The notes: generated by a model not told the origin, from the letters alone. DNA of 64,000 nucleotides from Phycisphaerales bacterium (GCA_020852515.1 JADZAS010000025.1:121291-185290); one strand, 5' to 3'; positions 33,875 through 43,040 are shown, numbered from the stretch's first letter. Made by a program: numbers and translations.

Positions 33875-34209
33875 TGGCGACCTCCTCGCGCATCGATTTC
33901 ATCCTGCAGTTCAAGCATGCGATATTTGGCTCGTTCGACGTCTCGGTACTCGCCGCGGTTGAACGACCAGGCGAAGACGCACAGGAACCCTGCTGCGACG
34001 GCCAGGTACGAAACCACCGGTACGATCGCAAACGCGGCGGCGCCTCCGTGCGACCATGCGAGCGTGAACTCGATGAGTTTGAAGATGAAGCCTCCCCCGG
34101 CCAGCACGATAATGGACCAGACAAAGATCCACACCCAAAGCGGGTTCTTCTGTCTCGCTCGGGGCGCGGCGCGGGAGGTCGGCGGATTTTCAGGGTGTTC
34201 GGTGCGCAT
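33871..34209 (-). CDS. Small membrane protein of the cbb3 operon
   Basis: A 112-residue protein with two hydrophobic helices (about 25-47, PLWVWIFVWSIIVLAGGGFIF, and 57-79, AFAIVPVVSYLAVAAGFLCVFAW), then a polar coiled-coil-like tail (ERAKYRMLELQDEIDARGG). The ATG overlaps the ccoO stop in a TGATG arrangement and GAGGA precedes it. The next gene overlaps its stop. I do not recognise a family; in position it could replace the missing CcoP membrane part or serve as an assembly subunit. Confidence 0.78.
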   Translation of the reverse strand: MRTEHPENPPTSRAAPRARQKNPLWVWIFVWSIIVLAGGGFIFKLIEFTLAWSHGGAAAFAIVPVVSYLAVAAGFLCVFAWSFNRGEYRDVERAKYRMLELQDEIDARGGRQ

Positions 34210-34994
34210 CAATAGTCCTCTTCACTGCTGCCGTAGGGATCTTCTTCGGCGTAGGGATCGCCATCTTCGCCCGGCTGCACTTCCGGCGGCACGTAGGGTG
34301 GGTACCAGGATTCGTCGAAGTGAATCCGGGGCAGGTCTTCGTATTCACTTGGTGCAAACTGGGTGTGCCACGATCCAAGCCACTGCAGATAGGTCACCAT
34401 TCCCAGGCCGCGCGCGTTGGGCACCTTGCCCTGATCGTCATCAAAGAACCAGGTGTAAGGCGGCATGACCGAGTACGGGGAGGTTTCGCGCGGGTTCCAC
34501 AGGTGCGCGAGATGCCAGTCGTTGCTGTGCCGCCCTGAACTGCGAATGAGGTCCGGCCCGACGCGGCGGGTGCCGAACAGGTGCGGATAGTTCATCGCGT
34601 TGTGGTACTCGTCGGCTTCAGATTCCAGGCGCGTGTCGGGGGCCCAGCGACTCACGTCGTGACCGACTTCGGTCCCGTCGTTTGGATCGATGCGGCGAAT
34701 CTGCTGCGTGTGGCAGTGCCAGCAGGCTTCGGCGATGTAGGCCTGCCTGCCGGCCTCGAGCGCCTCCTTGAACGCTTCCGCGGTCGGCTCCGTCGTGCCG
34801 AAGGCCTTTTCGAACGCTTCGGGATAGTCGCGGGCGAGTTCATCGAACTGGTAGGGGATGTTCGTGGCGATCTGATCCATGCTGACCACGTCGATGCCCT
34901 GGTACTGCGCCAGCGGCAGGGCGCCCATGATGACGAACGCGAGCGTGAAGAACAGAATGCCTGCAACGATGAAAATGAAATTGAATCGTTCCAT
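34209..34994 (-). CDS. ccoO: cbb3-type cytochrome oxidase subunit II (CcoO/FixO)
   Basis: A 261-residue monoheme cytochrome c subunit. An N-terminal membrane anchor (FIFIVAGILFFTLAFVIMGALP) is followed by the heme site AEACWHCHTQQIRR (about 90-103) and family blocks such as TRRVGPDLIRSSGRHSNDWHLAHLWNPRE and VMPPYTWFF, the last giving the methionine heme ligand. It carries electrons to CcoN. The C-terminus is a ~50-residue acidic Pro-rich tail (EDPYGSSEEDY), longer than usual. It begins directly after the ccoN stop codon with no intervening base. Confidence 0.96.
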   Translation of the reverse strand: MERFNFIFIVAGILFFTLAFVIMGALPLAQYQGIDVVSMDQIATNIPYQFDELARDYPEAFEKAFGTTEPTAEAFKEALEAGRQAYIAEACWHCHTQQIRRIDPNDGTEVGHDVSRWAPDTRLESEADEYHNAMNYPHLFGTRRVGPDLIRSSGRHSNDWHLAHLWNPRETSPYSVMPPYTWFFDDDQGKVPNARGLGMVTYLQWLGSWHTQFAPSEYEDLPRIHFDESWYPPYVPPEVQPGEDGDPYAEEDPYGSSEEDY

Positions 34995-36452
34995 TTAGCC
35001 ATTCACTCCCGTTGGGGCGGCCTCGGGGAATTGCCCGGCGTACACGGTGTCCACGTGATCCTGCCGGGAGACAAACGACATGAGCATGTTCACCGCGAGG
35101 CAGACAAAGCCGACGAGGATCATCCAGCCTGAGATCATGCGGAAGAACCAGCCGATTTCGGAGTAGCGGATCGACTCCTCCCACGGCCGCAGGCTGTCCC
35201 AGAGCAGCCCCTGCACCACGCCGATGATGGTGAGATCGGTGAACATGAGCGCGACGCCCAGCGTCCAGAGCCAGAAGTGCCAGAGGTTGAGGCGGCGCGA
35301 CCACCACTCGCGGCCGGTGAGTTTGGGCCAGAGGTGCTCGATGACGCCGGCTATCCAGAATGAGAAGACGCCGAACATGACCAGGTGCGAATGGCCGACA
35401 ACCCAGTCGGTGAAGTGAATGACCTTTTGCATCGTGAGCGTCGTCTGGAACGCGCACTGGAAGCAGGTGATGAAGTAGCACGTCATGCCGACCATGAACC
35501 AGCGCAGCGCGATCGACTCTCTCAGGCGATACCACTCGCCGCGCATCGTCAGGACGAAGTTGATCACGACCGTGGTGACGACGATCTCGACGGCGATGGT
35601 CGAGATCACCGCGCCGTACTGCGCGAACATCGGAATCGGCGACCAGAGGAAGTGGTGCACGCCGTTGAGCGGATAGAAGAACGCCAGACCCCAGAAGCCG
35701 ACCAGGCTGATCGCGTGCGAGTAAATCGGCTTGCGGGAGATCACGGGGACGAAGAAGTACATGAGTCCCCAGCCCATCGGCGTGACGAACAGGCCGACCA
35801 GGTCATGGATGTACAGCCCCACGAGCGCCGCGCCGCCCGTGCCGGGCACGAGCGTCTGGGGCAGGTAGTTGCCCATAATGTAGACCAGCGGCGTCCAGAC
35901 GAACGCGGCCGTGAAGTACCACAGCGTCACGTACATCGACTTCTCGCGCGAGCGGATAATCGACCACGTGAAGTTGATGACGACCAGCGCGACGCCGACG
36001 ACGACGAGATGATCAGACCAGAAGGGCGTTTCGCCCCATTCGATCGCCTGCGCTTGGCCGGTGAGAATCCCCCACATGGCGGCCGCCACGATGGCGTTCC
36101 ACGCGATCCAGATGAGCTTGGACAGCGCGTGGCTGAGGACGGGTTCACCAGTGAGGCGCGGCACGACCCAGTGCAGCATGCCGATGAACGCGTTGGTCAG
36201 AAAGCCGTACGCCATGAGGTTCGTGTGCATCATCCGGATGCGACCGGCACTGAGCACCTCGATGCCTTCGTGCGGGTAGAGCCGCAGGAAAACGAACGAG
36301 TAGAGCAGGCCGGCGACGATGCCCACGCCGATCCACGCGACCGCTGCAATGAAGTGGAGTTTGGCCGAAGTCGTGTCAACCAGAACGCGCGTCTCGCCGC
36401 GACTGGTGACGACGGTGGGTCGGATGAGTGGAGTTGTCGCTGTCTGGGTCAT
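34995..36452 (-). CDS. ccoN: cbb3-type cytochrome oxidase catalytic subunit I (CcoN/FixN)
   Basis: A 485-residue heme-copper oxidase subunit with about 12 membrane helices. Heme ligand and active-site histidines are seen in RMMHTNLMAYGF, YIHDLVGLF, YPLNGVHHFLWSPIP and VVGHSHLVMFG. Together with CcoO it reduces oxygen at high affinity, supporting microaerobic respiration. The short N-terminal extension before the first helix is normal. It is followed without gap by ccoO and preceded by a diheme lipoprotein gene 42 bases upstream. Regulation by low oxygen is likely from family knowledge; no clear FNR box was seen. Confidence 0.97.
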   Translation of the reverse strand: MTQTATTPLIRPTVVTSRGETRVLVDTTSAKLHFIAAVAWIGVGIVAGLLYSFVFLRLYPHEGIEVLSAGRIRMMHTNLMAYGFLTNAFIGMLHWVVPRLTGEPVLSHALSKLIWIAWNAIVAAAMWGILTGQAQAIEWGETPFWSDHLVVVGVALVVINFTWSIIRSREKSMYVTLWYFTAAFVWTPLVYIMGNYLPQTLVPGTGGAALVGLYIHDLVGLFVTPMGWGLMYFFVPVISRKPIYSHAISLVGFWGLAFFYPLNGVHHFLWSPIPMFAQYGAVISTIAVEIVVTTVVINFVLTMRGEWYRLRESIALRWFMVGMTCYFITCFQCAFQTTLTMQKVIHFTDWVVGHSHLVMFGVFSFWIAGVIEHLWPKLTGREWWSRRLNLWHFWLWTLGVALMFTDLTIIGVVQGLLWDSLRPWEESIRYSEIGWFFRMISGWMILVGFVCLAVNMLMSFVSRQDHVDTVYAGQFPEAAPTGVNG

Positions 36453-36494
36453 GCGGCTGTATTCCGTCGAGAAAGATGCATGGATGCCGGCAGT

Positions 36495-37652
36495 TCAGTT
36501 GCCGTTCGAACCGCTCTTGTCCGGTGTCGTCGTTTCTTGTGCGGGTGCAGTTTCCGTTCCGCCGTCGGCCGGCGGCTGTGCCGCGGACTCTTCGGCGTCG
36601 GCGCGTCGGCGCTCCGGCCAGATCGCTGCGCTGTGCTCACCGACCGGCTTGCTCTGTTCGCGCAGCCAGAGCGTGTATGCCACCAGATCCCACGCGCGTT
36701 CGTCGCTGTATTGCTCGTAGCGTTCGGGCGCGGTCATCGACCACTGCTCGACTTCCGCCTGGGTCGGCAGTGAATCGACATAGGGCGCGATGAGCGCCTG
36801 CTCTTCGGGCACGAGCGAACCGAACACGGCCGGCTTGAGGTCGCGAGTCACCAGGCCCAGCGTGCTCGATTGGTAATTGGGCATCGGCGTCACGCCCGTG
36901 CGAAAGGTGCGGTAGATGTCCATGGGCGTGGCGCCGCCCTTGGGCGCGCCGCGGTGGTAGTTGTACGGACGCACCGGGTTGTTCCAGTCGTCGCGCAGGG
37001 CGAACGCGCTGGCCCCATCGCCGCGCCCGGTCATACCGTGGCAGTGCTGACAGCCCATGCCGACGTACGCATAGCGGCCGCGCCAAACGCGCTCTTCCGT
37101 CAGCAGGTTGTCCGGGGCGGCGCTGGGCAGAATGACGCGCTGGCGATTCTGAATCTCCGTCTTCCACTTCGGCGAGTAAAGTTTGATGAAGGCGATAACC
37201 GCGCTGCGCTCGCGCTCGGGCATGAATTCGAATGCGGGCATCGAGCTGCCCTTGAGCCCCAGCTTGATCGTGCGGTGCAGGTCTTCGTCGAGGGGCAATT
37301 GCCCGTTGGGAGTCGAGCGGAACTTGAACACCCCGGTGGTGAAATTGCGCGGCGCGATGGTCAGCCGGTCGGCGGCCGGGCCGGCGCCGTCACCCTTGAT
37401 GCCGTGGCAACCCACGCAGTTGCGCGAATAAACGGCGAATCCCAGCTTGAGGTCCGGCGACTCGAGCACGGCATCTCGAATCTCCGAGGGCAATTCGTCC
37501 ATGGTGGCGATCGTCTCGGTCGGTCGCGTGTCGCGCGAGCAACCGATGATCGCCGCACACGCAAGCGAGCAAACACTCAGCAAAGCCAACGGTTTGGTCA
37601 TGATCTGCATCCGGATTGAGCGGGCATTGAAGGTCGGCGCCGGGCGGTCCAT
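36495..37652 (-). CDS. Diheme cytochrome c lipoprotein of the cbb3 operon
   Basis: A ~385-residue lipoprotein. The lipobox AIIGC follows a hydrophobic stretch (LALLSVCSLACA). Two class I cytochrome c domains carry NCVGCHGIKGDG and GCQHCHGMTGRGDG. The C-terminal half includes MPNYQSSTLGLV and a Pro/Thr/Glu-rich tail. In position and heme count it could take the place of CcoP, the usual diheme subunit, which is absent. The ATG at 37652 (TGATG overlap, GAGGA upstream) is best supported; 37601 would give a more typical signal peptide. The tail and lipid anchor differ from CcoP, which has membrane helices. Confidence 0.88.
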   Translation of the reverse strand: MDRPAPTFNARSIRMQIMTKPLALLSVCSLACAAIIGCSRDTRPTETIATMDELPSEIRDAVLESPDLKLGFAVYSRNCVGCHGIKGDGAGPAADRLTIAPRNFTTGVFKFRSTPNGQLPLDEDLHRTIKLGLKGSSMPAFEFMPERERSAVIAFIKLYSPKWKTEIQNRQRVILPSAAPDNLLTEERVWRGRYAYVGMGCQHCHGMTGRGDGASAFALRDDWNNPVRPYNYHRGAPKGGATPMDIYRTFRTGVTPMPNYQSSTLGLVTRDLKPAVFGSLVPEEQALIAPYVDSLPTQAEVEQWSMTAPERYEQYSDERAWDLVAYTLWLREQSKPVGEHSAAIWPERRRADAEESAAQPPADGGTETAPAQETTTPDKSGSNGN

Positions 37653-38317
37653 CACTCTTCCTCAGCTTGTCCGCGGCGCGCCGGATCCACCCACGGCGCC
37701 AGCACGCGGGCCCGATCGAAGCGGCCCCACGATGAGAAGAGGAAGTAAGACATCGAGAACACGAGATGGGTTGACAACCCGACGTACCACGGCGTCTCGT
37801 CCGCGATCCAGTTGCCGCCGAACGCGGCCGGCTGAATCCACGGCAGGAGCACCAGGAAGTTCAGCGCCCACAGCCCCGCGCCGAACGCGGCGCAGATCAG
37901 CGCCCGCACCATCGCGCCGGTGCGGCTGAAGAAGCCCTGCAGAATAAACTGAAGCAGGATGCCAAAGAGAGCGCCGGTCGCGAGGTAGAGGACTGAGCCG
38001 GCAAAGAGCAACAGCCCGCGGTTTGGTCCGGGCTCCAGGTCCAGCGCCTCTTCGCCCATGCCGAACGTGAGATACACCTGGATGATGCGCAGCGGATGCT
38101 TGTCGGGCAGCATGAGCGTGGCGCCGAGCACGTTCCACAGCAGGCTGACGGCGGCTGAAACGCCGCCGATTGTGATGCCCGCCATGATGTGGTACAGCGT
38201 GTAGAACCCGCTCGGCCTCCAGTCGTGCGCGACAGCGCTGTCGATCTGATCGCGCAGGCGATGCGCTTGAGCCACGTGAAAGTCAAGTTCGCGGAGCAGG
38301 TCGTCGCGTTCATTCAT
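37652..38317 (-). CDS. Polytopic membrane protein heading the cbb3 operon
   Basis: A 221-residue protein with about four membrane helices (near 40-60, 93-114, 124-143 and 180-196 by eye) and a soluble N-terminus with helical charge pattern. I do not recognise the family. GGAGG is nine bases before the ATG at 38317. Its stop overlaps the cytochrome lipoprotein start, so it belongs to the cbb3 operon. Its context suggests a membrane subunit or assembly factor of the oxidase complex. Nothing in the sequence shows heme or metal sites. Confidence 0.72.
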   Translation of the reverse strand: MNERDDLLRELDFHVAQAHRLRDQIDSAVAHDWRPSGFYTLYHIMAGITIGGVSAAVSLLWNVLGATLMLPDKHPLRIIQVYLTFGMGEEALDLEPGPNRGLLLFAGSVLYLATGALFGILLQFILQGFFSRTGAMVRALICAAFGAGLWALNFLVLLPWIQPAAFGGNWIADETPWYVGLSTHLVFSMSYFLFSSWGRFDRARVLAPWVDPARRGQAEEE

Positions 38318-38494
38318 GAACGGCAGCCTCCGGTGCGGCATCGGTTGAGCGTGTGCTGTGGATTGGTCTACCAGCCTCGCAGATGTGCGATGATTGTCGA
38401 TCTATCGCCTCGATTCAAGCGATCCACCCCGGGTTGATTTCCCTGTTTTGCATGGCGCCTGGTTCGGGGTTTGCACACAGCGGAGCTGGAGCCA

Positions 38495-39856
38495 TCAGCG
38501 GGGAATGCGGAACCGGATCGTGTAGGTGCGGCCGTTCGTATTCGGGTCGGTGCCGTCTGAAGACGAGAAGTAAATGGAGTTCTGCCAGTGCGTGAATCGG
38601 CCGGCACCGTTGTCAGCAACCTCGGAGGTGCGGGCGACGGAGGGTCCGAGAGGCACACCGTCTTCGAAGACCTCGAGAATCGATCGGTATGGGTCTCCAG
38701 GCCCGTTTGCGTAATCCTTGAATTCCGACGCGGGAGCCATCCATGCGAACGGCGGCTTGGCCTGAAAGGGGCCTTTAAGCACAACAGGTTGCTCGAGATC
38801 TCGCAGTTCTGCGAATGGAGTGCGCGACGATTTCGGGGAGGGGAGCTGGCCTCGCAAGCGCTCGGCAAGGAGTCGGGTGAAGATCAGCCGACCCTCAAAG
38901 CCCAGGTGATCACCGTCCGCGAAGTGTTCCACCTTGAGTTCAAGATCTGTACTGAAGTCGAGGAAGCCGGCGCCCTGTGATTCGAGGTAGCTCCGCAGGT
39001 CGGTCATGTATTGCGTCAGGTAAGGGCTGTCGTGCGAAGGCTCTCCGGCCTCCTGCGCCTCCGCGTCCAGCACGCGCTTGATGCGGACGTACACTAGACG
39101 GATATCGGCATTGCGAGCGATCTCGAGTTCGGCGGGCAGGAACGAGAGTTCGACCAGAGCCGAGAAAGCTTTGCGGTCGCTGGACTTCGTTCCCATCGCT
39201 TTGAGTTGCGCCTGGCCGAAGAGTTCCTTGTTGAGGTTGTGATCGGCAAAGGTGCGTGCGATCGCTGCGTTGACCGCGTCGGTCCCTTCCAGGTCGAGCG
39301 CATCGCCCACCTGTCTCTTGACCCAGTTCTCGACCAGCGGCTTGACGATTGGCCGCTGCCGCGGAAGCGACCAGTGCTCGCTGACCAGGTAGTCGAGCGG
39401 ATCGCGGTTCTGTCCGTATGCGAGCCGATCGAGCACCGGCTCGGTGGTATGGCGCAGGACGTCGATGCAGGGTCGGTACACTCCGTCCACGCGAAACGTC
39501 GGTTCGGTGATGTAGTGATCGGTGAAGAACACGATGACCAGTTCCGGCTTACCCGGACTTGGGATGATCAGGTTCTTGAGCGTCATGTAGTTCCAGGCGG
39601 ACATCACGCCGCCATCCCAAATCTTCACGATCGGGAGACCAGTGCGCATCGCGAAGTGGATGACGTTGACTCCGTGTCCGAGCATCGAATTCCCCAGCAG
39701 CACGACCTGGGGCCGTTCCAACTCAAGCGTTTCGCGTCTGAGCTGGGCGTCGCGTACGGCTCGCTCGCTGATCGGTGGAGCCGGCAGATGCACATATCGC
39801 GTGACGATCCCGATCGTCGCTGCAAAGAGCATCAGACTGAGGATGGGGTGTCGCAC
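38495..39856 (-). CDS. SGNH-like exported protein paired with MBOAT acyltransferase
   Basis: A 453-residue protein with an N-terminal hydrophobic segment (ILSLMLFAATIGIVTRY). A SGNH-type first block reads VVLLGNSMLGHG (nucleophile serine), and the distal block DGDHLGFEGR supplies an Asp-x2-His pair. This is the layout of AlgJ/AlgX-like proteins that complete O-acetylation of exported polysaccharide. The C-terminal ~110 residues look beta-rich and could bind glycan. It starts nine bases after the MBOAT stop, so the pair is co-transcribed. Catalytic role is inference from pattern. Confidence 0.8.
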   Translation of the reverse strand: MRHPILSLMLFAATIGIVTRYVHLPAPPISERAVRDAQLRRETLELERPQVVLLGNSMLGHGVNVIHFAMRTGLPIVKIWDGGVMSAWNYMTLKNLIIPSPGKPELVIVFFTDHYITEPTFRVDGVYRPCIDVLRHTTEPVLDRLAYGQNRDPLDYLVSEHWSLPRQRPIVKPLVENWVKRQVGDALDLEGTDAVNAAIARTFADHNLNKELFGQAQLKAMGTKSSDRKAFSALVELSFLPAELEIARNADIRLVYVRIKRVLDAEAQEAGEPSHDSPYLTQYMTDLRSYLESQGAGFLDFSTDLELKVEHFADGDHLGFEGRLIFTRLLAERLRGQLPSPKSSRTPFAELRDLEQPVVLKGPFQAKPPFAWMAPASEFKDYANGPGDPYRSILEVFEDGVPLGPSVARTSEVADNGAGRFTHWQNSIYFSSSDGTDPNTNGRTYTIRFRIPR

Positions 39857-39865
39857 GTCTCGTTC

Positions 39866-41254
39866 TCAGAACTGGAAGTAGATGAAATCCTGTCCGCTCT
39901 CCTGCGCGAAGAGCACGATGATGCAGATCGCCAACGCATATGCCACCGCCGACACCGGCCCCGACTTTTCCTTTCGGCGGGACAGGATGAGAGAGACGAT
40001 CAGCGGCGAAGAATAGAGTCCGACGAGCGCCGTTATCGCCAAAGCGGCAACGAGTGAATCTCCGGAGATTCCCATTGACATGTCCGTCGCCGCAGCGGCG
40101 AGCCAGCTCATGCTGGACGTCCGGAAGATGGCCCATCCGGTGAGGGTAAGAAAGAACATCAGCGCCCAGGAGACCAGGAGCCCCAGGCGCGTCGCTGGTT
40201 TCCACCGGCCGGAGAAGCCGAACTGTCGATAGACGATGAGCAGGATGGCGTGGTAAATGCCCCAGGCCACGAAGTGCCATGCGGCGCCGTGCCACAGGCC
40301 GCTCAGGCCCATCGATATCAGCACGATCACCGCGCCGGCTGTCGCAGTCTTCACCCGCGAGCCGCCCAGAGGAATGTAGATGTAGTCGCGAATCCACGTG
40401 GAGAAGGAGATGTGCCACCGCCGCCAGAAGTCCGATGGTGAGACGGCCAGGTACGGCGAATCGAAGTTCTCCATGAGTTCAAAGCCAAGCAGTCGCGCCG
40501 ATCCGCGCGCAATATCCGTGTACGCCGAGAAGTCTGCGAGGATCTGCACGGCAAAAGCCAGTGTACCCGCAGCCAGCAGCAGGGCCGTGGGATGATCGAG
40601 CATGTACACCTTGTCTGCATAGACCGATACGTTGTCAGCAATGACGAGCTTCTTGAGGTAGCCGCGAATGATCAGCGGCCAGCCGGAGATGAAGACGTCG
40701 GCATACCACTTGCGCTCGCTTTCGATCTGCGGTAGAAAGTGCGTGGCTCGCTCGATCGGTCCGGCGACCAGTTGTGGAAAGAACGACACGAACAGAGCGA
40801 AGTCGATGAAATTGCGGCGCGGCTCCATCTCGCCGCGATAGATGTCGATCGTGTAACTGAGCGTCTGGAAGGTATAGAACGAAATGCCGACGGGCAGGAA
40901 CAGCCGCACGGCGATGGGGTCCATCTGGAATCCAAGAGCGTGCACGGCAAGGGCGAAGTTGTCTGCGAAGAAGTCGAAATACTTGAAGACGCCCAGCATT
41001 CCCAGGTTACCCACGAGACTCGCCAACAGGAGCCACTTGCGCTGCGCCGGGAAACGCTGCATGCCCAGCCCGCACAGGTAGTCAAGAACGGTCGAGCCTG
41101 CGATCAGGTAGCAGAACCAGGGGTGCACGTAGCCGTAGAAGACATAACTGGCGATCAGGAGCAGCATGTTCTGCCACATCCTTCGCCGAAGCAGCCAGTA
41201 TCCGGCCACGACGAACGCCAGGAAGTACACGTAGGCGAAACTGGTAAAAATCAT
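39866..41254 (-). CDS. MBOAT-family O-acyltransferase (AlgI-like)
   Basis: A 462-residue polytopic protein with about ten membrane helices. AlgI-family markers are SYVFYGYVHPWFCYLI near the start, GVFKYFDFFADNF, LPVGISFYTFQTLSYTIDIYRGE, WRRWHISFSTWIRDYIYIPLGG and the catalytic-histidine segment SGLWHGAAWHFVAWG. It moves acetyl groups across the membrane to a polysaccharide. The ATG at 41254 is preferred; the longer frame to 41344 runs into the upstream gene. The downstream SGNH protein is its likely partner. The polymer is unknown, and no polysaccharide synthase is nearby. Confidence 0.92.
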   Translation of the reverse strand: MIFTSFAYVYFLAFVVAGYWLLRRRMWQNMLLLIASYVFYGYVHPWFCYLIAGSTVLDYLCGLGMQRFPAQRKWLLLASLVGNLGMLGVFKYFDFFADNFALAVHALGFQMDPIAVRLFLPVGISFYTFQTLSYTIDIYRGEMEPRRNFIDFALFVSFFPQLVAGPIERATHFLPQIESERKWYADVFISGWPLIIRGYLKKLVIADNVSVYADKVYMLDHPTALLLAAGTLAFAVQILADFSAYTDIARGSARLLGFELMENFDSPYLAVSPSDFWRRWHISFSTWIRDYIYIPLGGSRVKTATAGAVIVLISMGLSGLWHGAAWHFVAWGIYHAILLIVYRQFGFSGRWKPATRLGLLVSWALMFFLTLTGWAIFRTSSMSWLAAAATDMSMGISGDSLVAALAITALVGLYSSPLIVSLILSRRKEKSGPVSAVAYALAICIIVLFAQESGQDFIYFQF

Positions 41255-41340
41255 CCGTGAGTTGCCGGTGAACGGATCGCGCCGGCGGCGCTCCGAACAG
41301 GATGGGCCGCCGCCAATACTCTGCACTTCAGCGGCGAAGA

Positions 41341-42318
41341 TCAAGCATCACGCGGTGAACTCGCATCGGCGGTGTCCCGCACGACAGGCGCGACCCGCCC
41401 GATTCGCTGTTCGCCCTTGTAGAAGCCGAACTGCAGCGGAACTTCGGTGATGCCGCGCCGGGCTGCGGCGAGGTCGATCATCATTTCGCACGCCTGGATG
41501 CAGTCGCCGCACTTGAGGCAGTGGTTGTTGGCCGGTGCATCGGCGACGCTCACGCCGCCGCGCGCTGCAATCGGCTGGGCCAGGTCCATTGGGTTGAGAT
41601 CAACGGGGCAGACCTTGATGCACGCGTTGCAGTGCAGGCAGGCGTCCTTCTGGCCATCGCTGGTCGCCTCGCGGAAGTAGATGCCAAACTCCTTGCTCGG
41701 TGCAATGAACGAGTAGTAGAGCCCGATGGGGCAGGCTCGCATGCAAAAGCCCCAGCGCCACCACCAGCCCAGCGAAGCCAGCGCCGCGATCGCGCCCAGC
41801 GAAAGTCCCCACACCCACGCCAGCGCCTCGGGCGAATCGAACGCCACGAACGCAGCAGGGCTGGTCCACCACAGCATGCACGAGACCACGAGCAGAGCGC
41901 TGTGGCCCAGCGGCCCGGCCAGATCGCGCCAGCGCCTCCAGCGCGCGTAACGCTTGTCAGGCTTGAGGTTTGCCACGTCGGCGAGGCGATTGAGAAAGCC
42001 CACCGGGCAGCCCCAGCCGCAGAACATCCGCCCGCAGGCGAAATTGATCAGAAACGTAACGATGTACAGCGCGGCGATCCCGAGGATGACCGCCGCGAGC
42101 CCCTCTTTGAAGGTCGCTTCCTGGTAGAGCATCCGGTGCTGGCCGCTGTACAGATCGACCCGAGCCAGGCCTGAGAGAGGGATGACGAACAGGATGCCGA
42201 TGGTGATGGCCTGCGTGAGATAGCGAAGCCAGACGTAGCGGTGGCCGCGCTGCTCGACGCGGGGAAGCACTTTGAGTCGAACGTCGGTGGCCAAGGCGTC
42301 TCCAGAGGGCGGCGGCAT
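41341..42318 (-). CDS. Polyferredoxin membrane protein (NapH/CcoG-like)
   Basis: A 325-residue membrane protein with about five helices and cysteine-rich loops: GRMFCGWGCPVGF, CMRACPIGLYY, and two [4Fe-4S] sites CLHCNACIKVCPVDL and CLKCGDCIQACEM. These match the NapH/CcoG group of membrane ferredoxins involved in electron transfer to quinol oxidation or copper reduction for cbb3 assembly. It is shorter than CcoG and lacks the large periplasmic domain. ATG 42318 fits the N-terminus; the TTG at 42339 is an alternative. It is divergent from the Rrf2 regulator, which may control it. Confidence 0.88.
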   Translation of the reverse strand: MPPPSGDALATDVRLKVLPRVEQRGHRYVWLRYLTQAITIGILFVIPLSGLARVDLYSGQHRMLYQEATFKEGLAAVILGIAALYIVTFLINFACGRMFCGWGCPVGFLNRLADVANLKPDKRYARWRRWRDLAGPLGHSALLVVSCMLWWTSPAAFVAFDSPEALAWVWGLSLGAIAALASLGWWWRWGFCMRACPIGLYYSFIAPSKEFGIYFREATSDGQKDACLHCNACIKVCPVDLNPMDLAQPIAARGGVSVADAPANNHCLKCGDCIQACEMMIDLAAARRGITEVPLQFGFYKGEQRIGRVAPVVRDTADASSPRDA

Positions 42319-42537
42319 TTCAGCCGACCCGGTTGGCAAGCGTAGTTGGTCAGCGCACCCAACGACTCAATTCAGGGTCGGCTCCAGCGGCAATTGAGGG
42401 CTCACCCCGGCCCGCCAGCGGGATTGGGGGCAGAATCCCCGAAGTGGCTGCCAAAGCGGGGGAAGTGGGATAAAGCAGATTCATTTGTCCGATTTCGCCG
42501 GTATACTCACATGACTTCCTACCCTCGGGGGCCGGAC

Positions 42538-43017
42538 ATGCTTTCCACCACCGCTGAATACGCCCTGCGCATGATGATCGCCCTGGCCGAAGCTGAAGGC
42601 CGGCCTCTGACCAGCGAACAGCTCTCACGGCGCACCGATGTCTCGCCCGACTACGCCGTGAAGATCCTCCAGCAACTCGGCCGGGCGAAGTTTGTTCGGG
42701 CCCAGCGCGGCCGCGGGGGCGGGTTCCGTCTCGCCTGCGACCCGACGAGGACCACGCTGCTCGATCTGGTGCGCGTCATCGATCCGCTCGATCGCATCAA
42801 CCGCTGCCCGCTGGGCCGCGTCGAACACGAAGGCCGACTGTGCGCGCTGCACGCGAGCATCGATCGCGCCATCGAAGTGCTGCACGAGCAGTTGCACTCC
42901 TACACGCTCGCCGATCTTCTCGAAGACGAACGCGGCACGATGTGCGCGTCCGATGAAGAAACCGTGCAGGTCAGCATCGAGCGCACCGGCAACGGCGCCG
43001 TGCCTCGATCAAACTGA
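42538..43017 (+). CDS. Rrf2-family transcriptional regulator
   Basis: A 159-residue winged-helix regulator. MLSTTAEYALRMMIALAEAEGRPLTSEQLS and VSPDYAVKILQQLGRAKFV carry the DNA-binding helix. The effector region has C90 and C102 (RCPLGRVEHEGRLCALH), spaced as the outer two cluster cysteines of NsrR, but the middle cysteine is missing. Members of this RCPLG...LCALH subgroup are frequent in planctomycetes. It could sense redox state, NO or Fe-S status. ATG 42538 is preferred over 42511. It lies divergent from the polyferredoxin gene; an isolated TATACT at 42502 may mark a promoter. Confidence 0.9.
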   Translation: MLSTTAEYALRMMIALAEAEGRPLTSEQLSRRTDVSPDYAVKILQQLGRAKFVRAQRGRGGGFRLACDPTRTTLLDLVRVIDPLDRINRCPLGRVEHEGRLCALHASIDRAIEVLHEQLHSYTLADLLEDERGTMCASDEETVQVSIERTGNGAVPRSN

Positions 43018-43040
43018 ACGCACTCGGCCCGGCCTGACGA

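Noticed and set aside
38318..38494. Possible FNR-type site before the cbb3 operon (TTGAT half-site near 38434)
   Set aside because: No matching ATCAA half at the proper distance was found.
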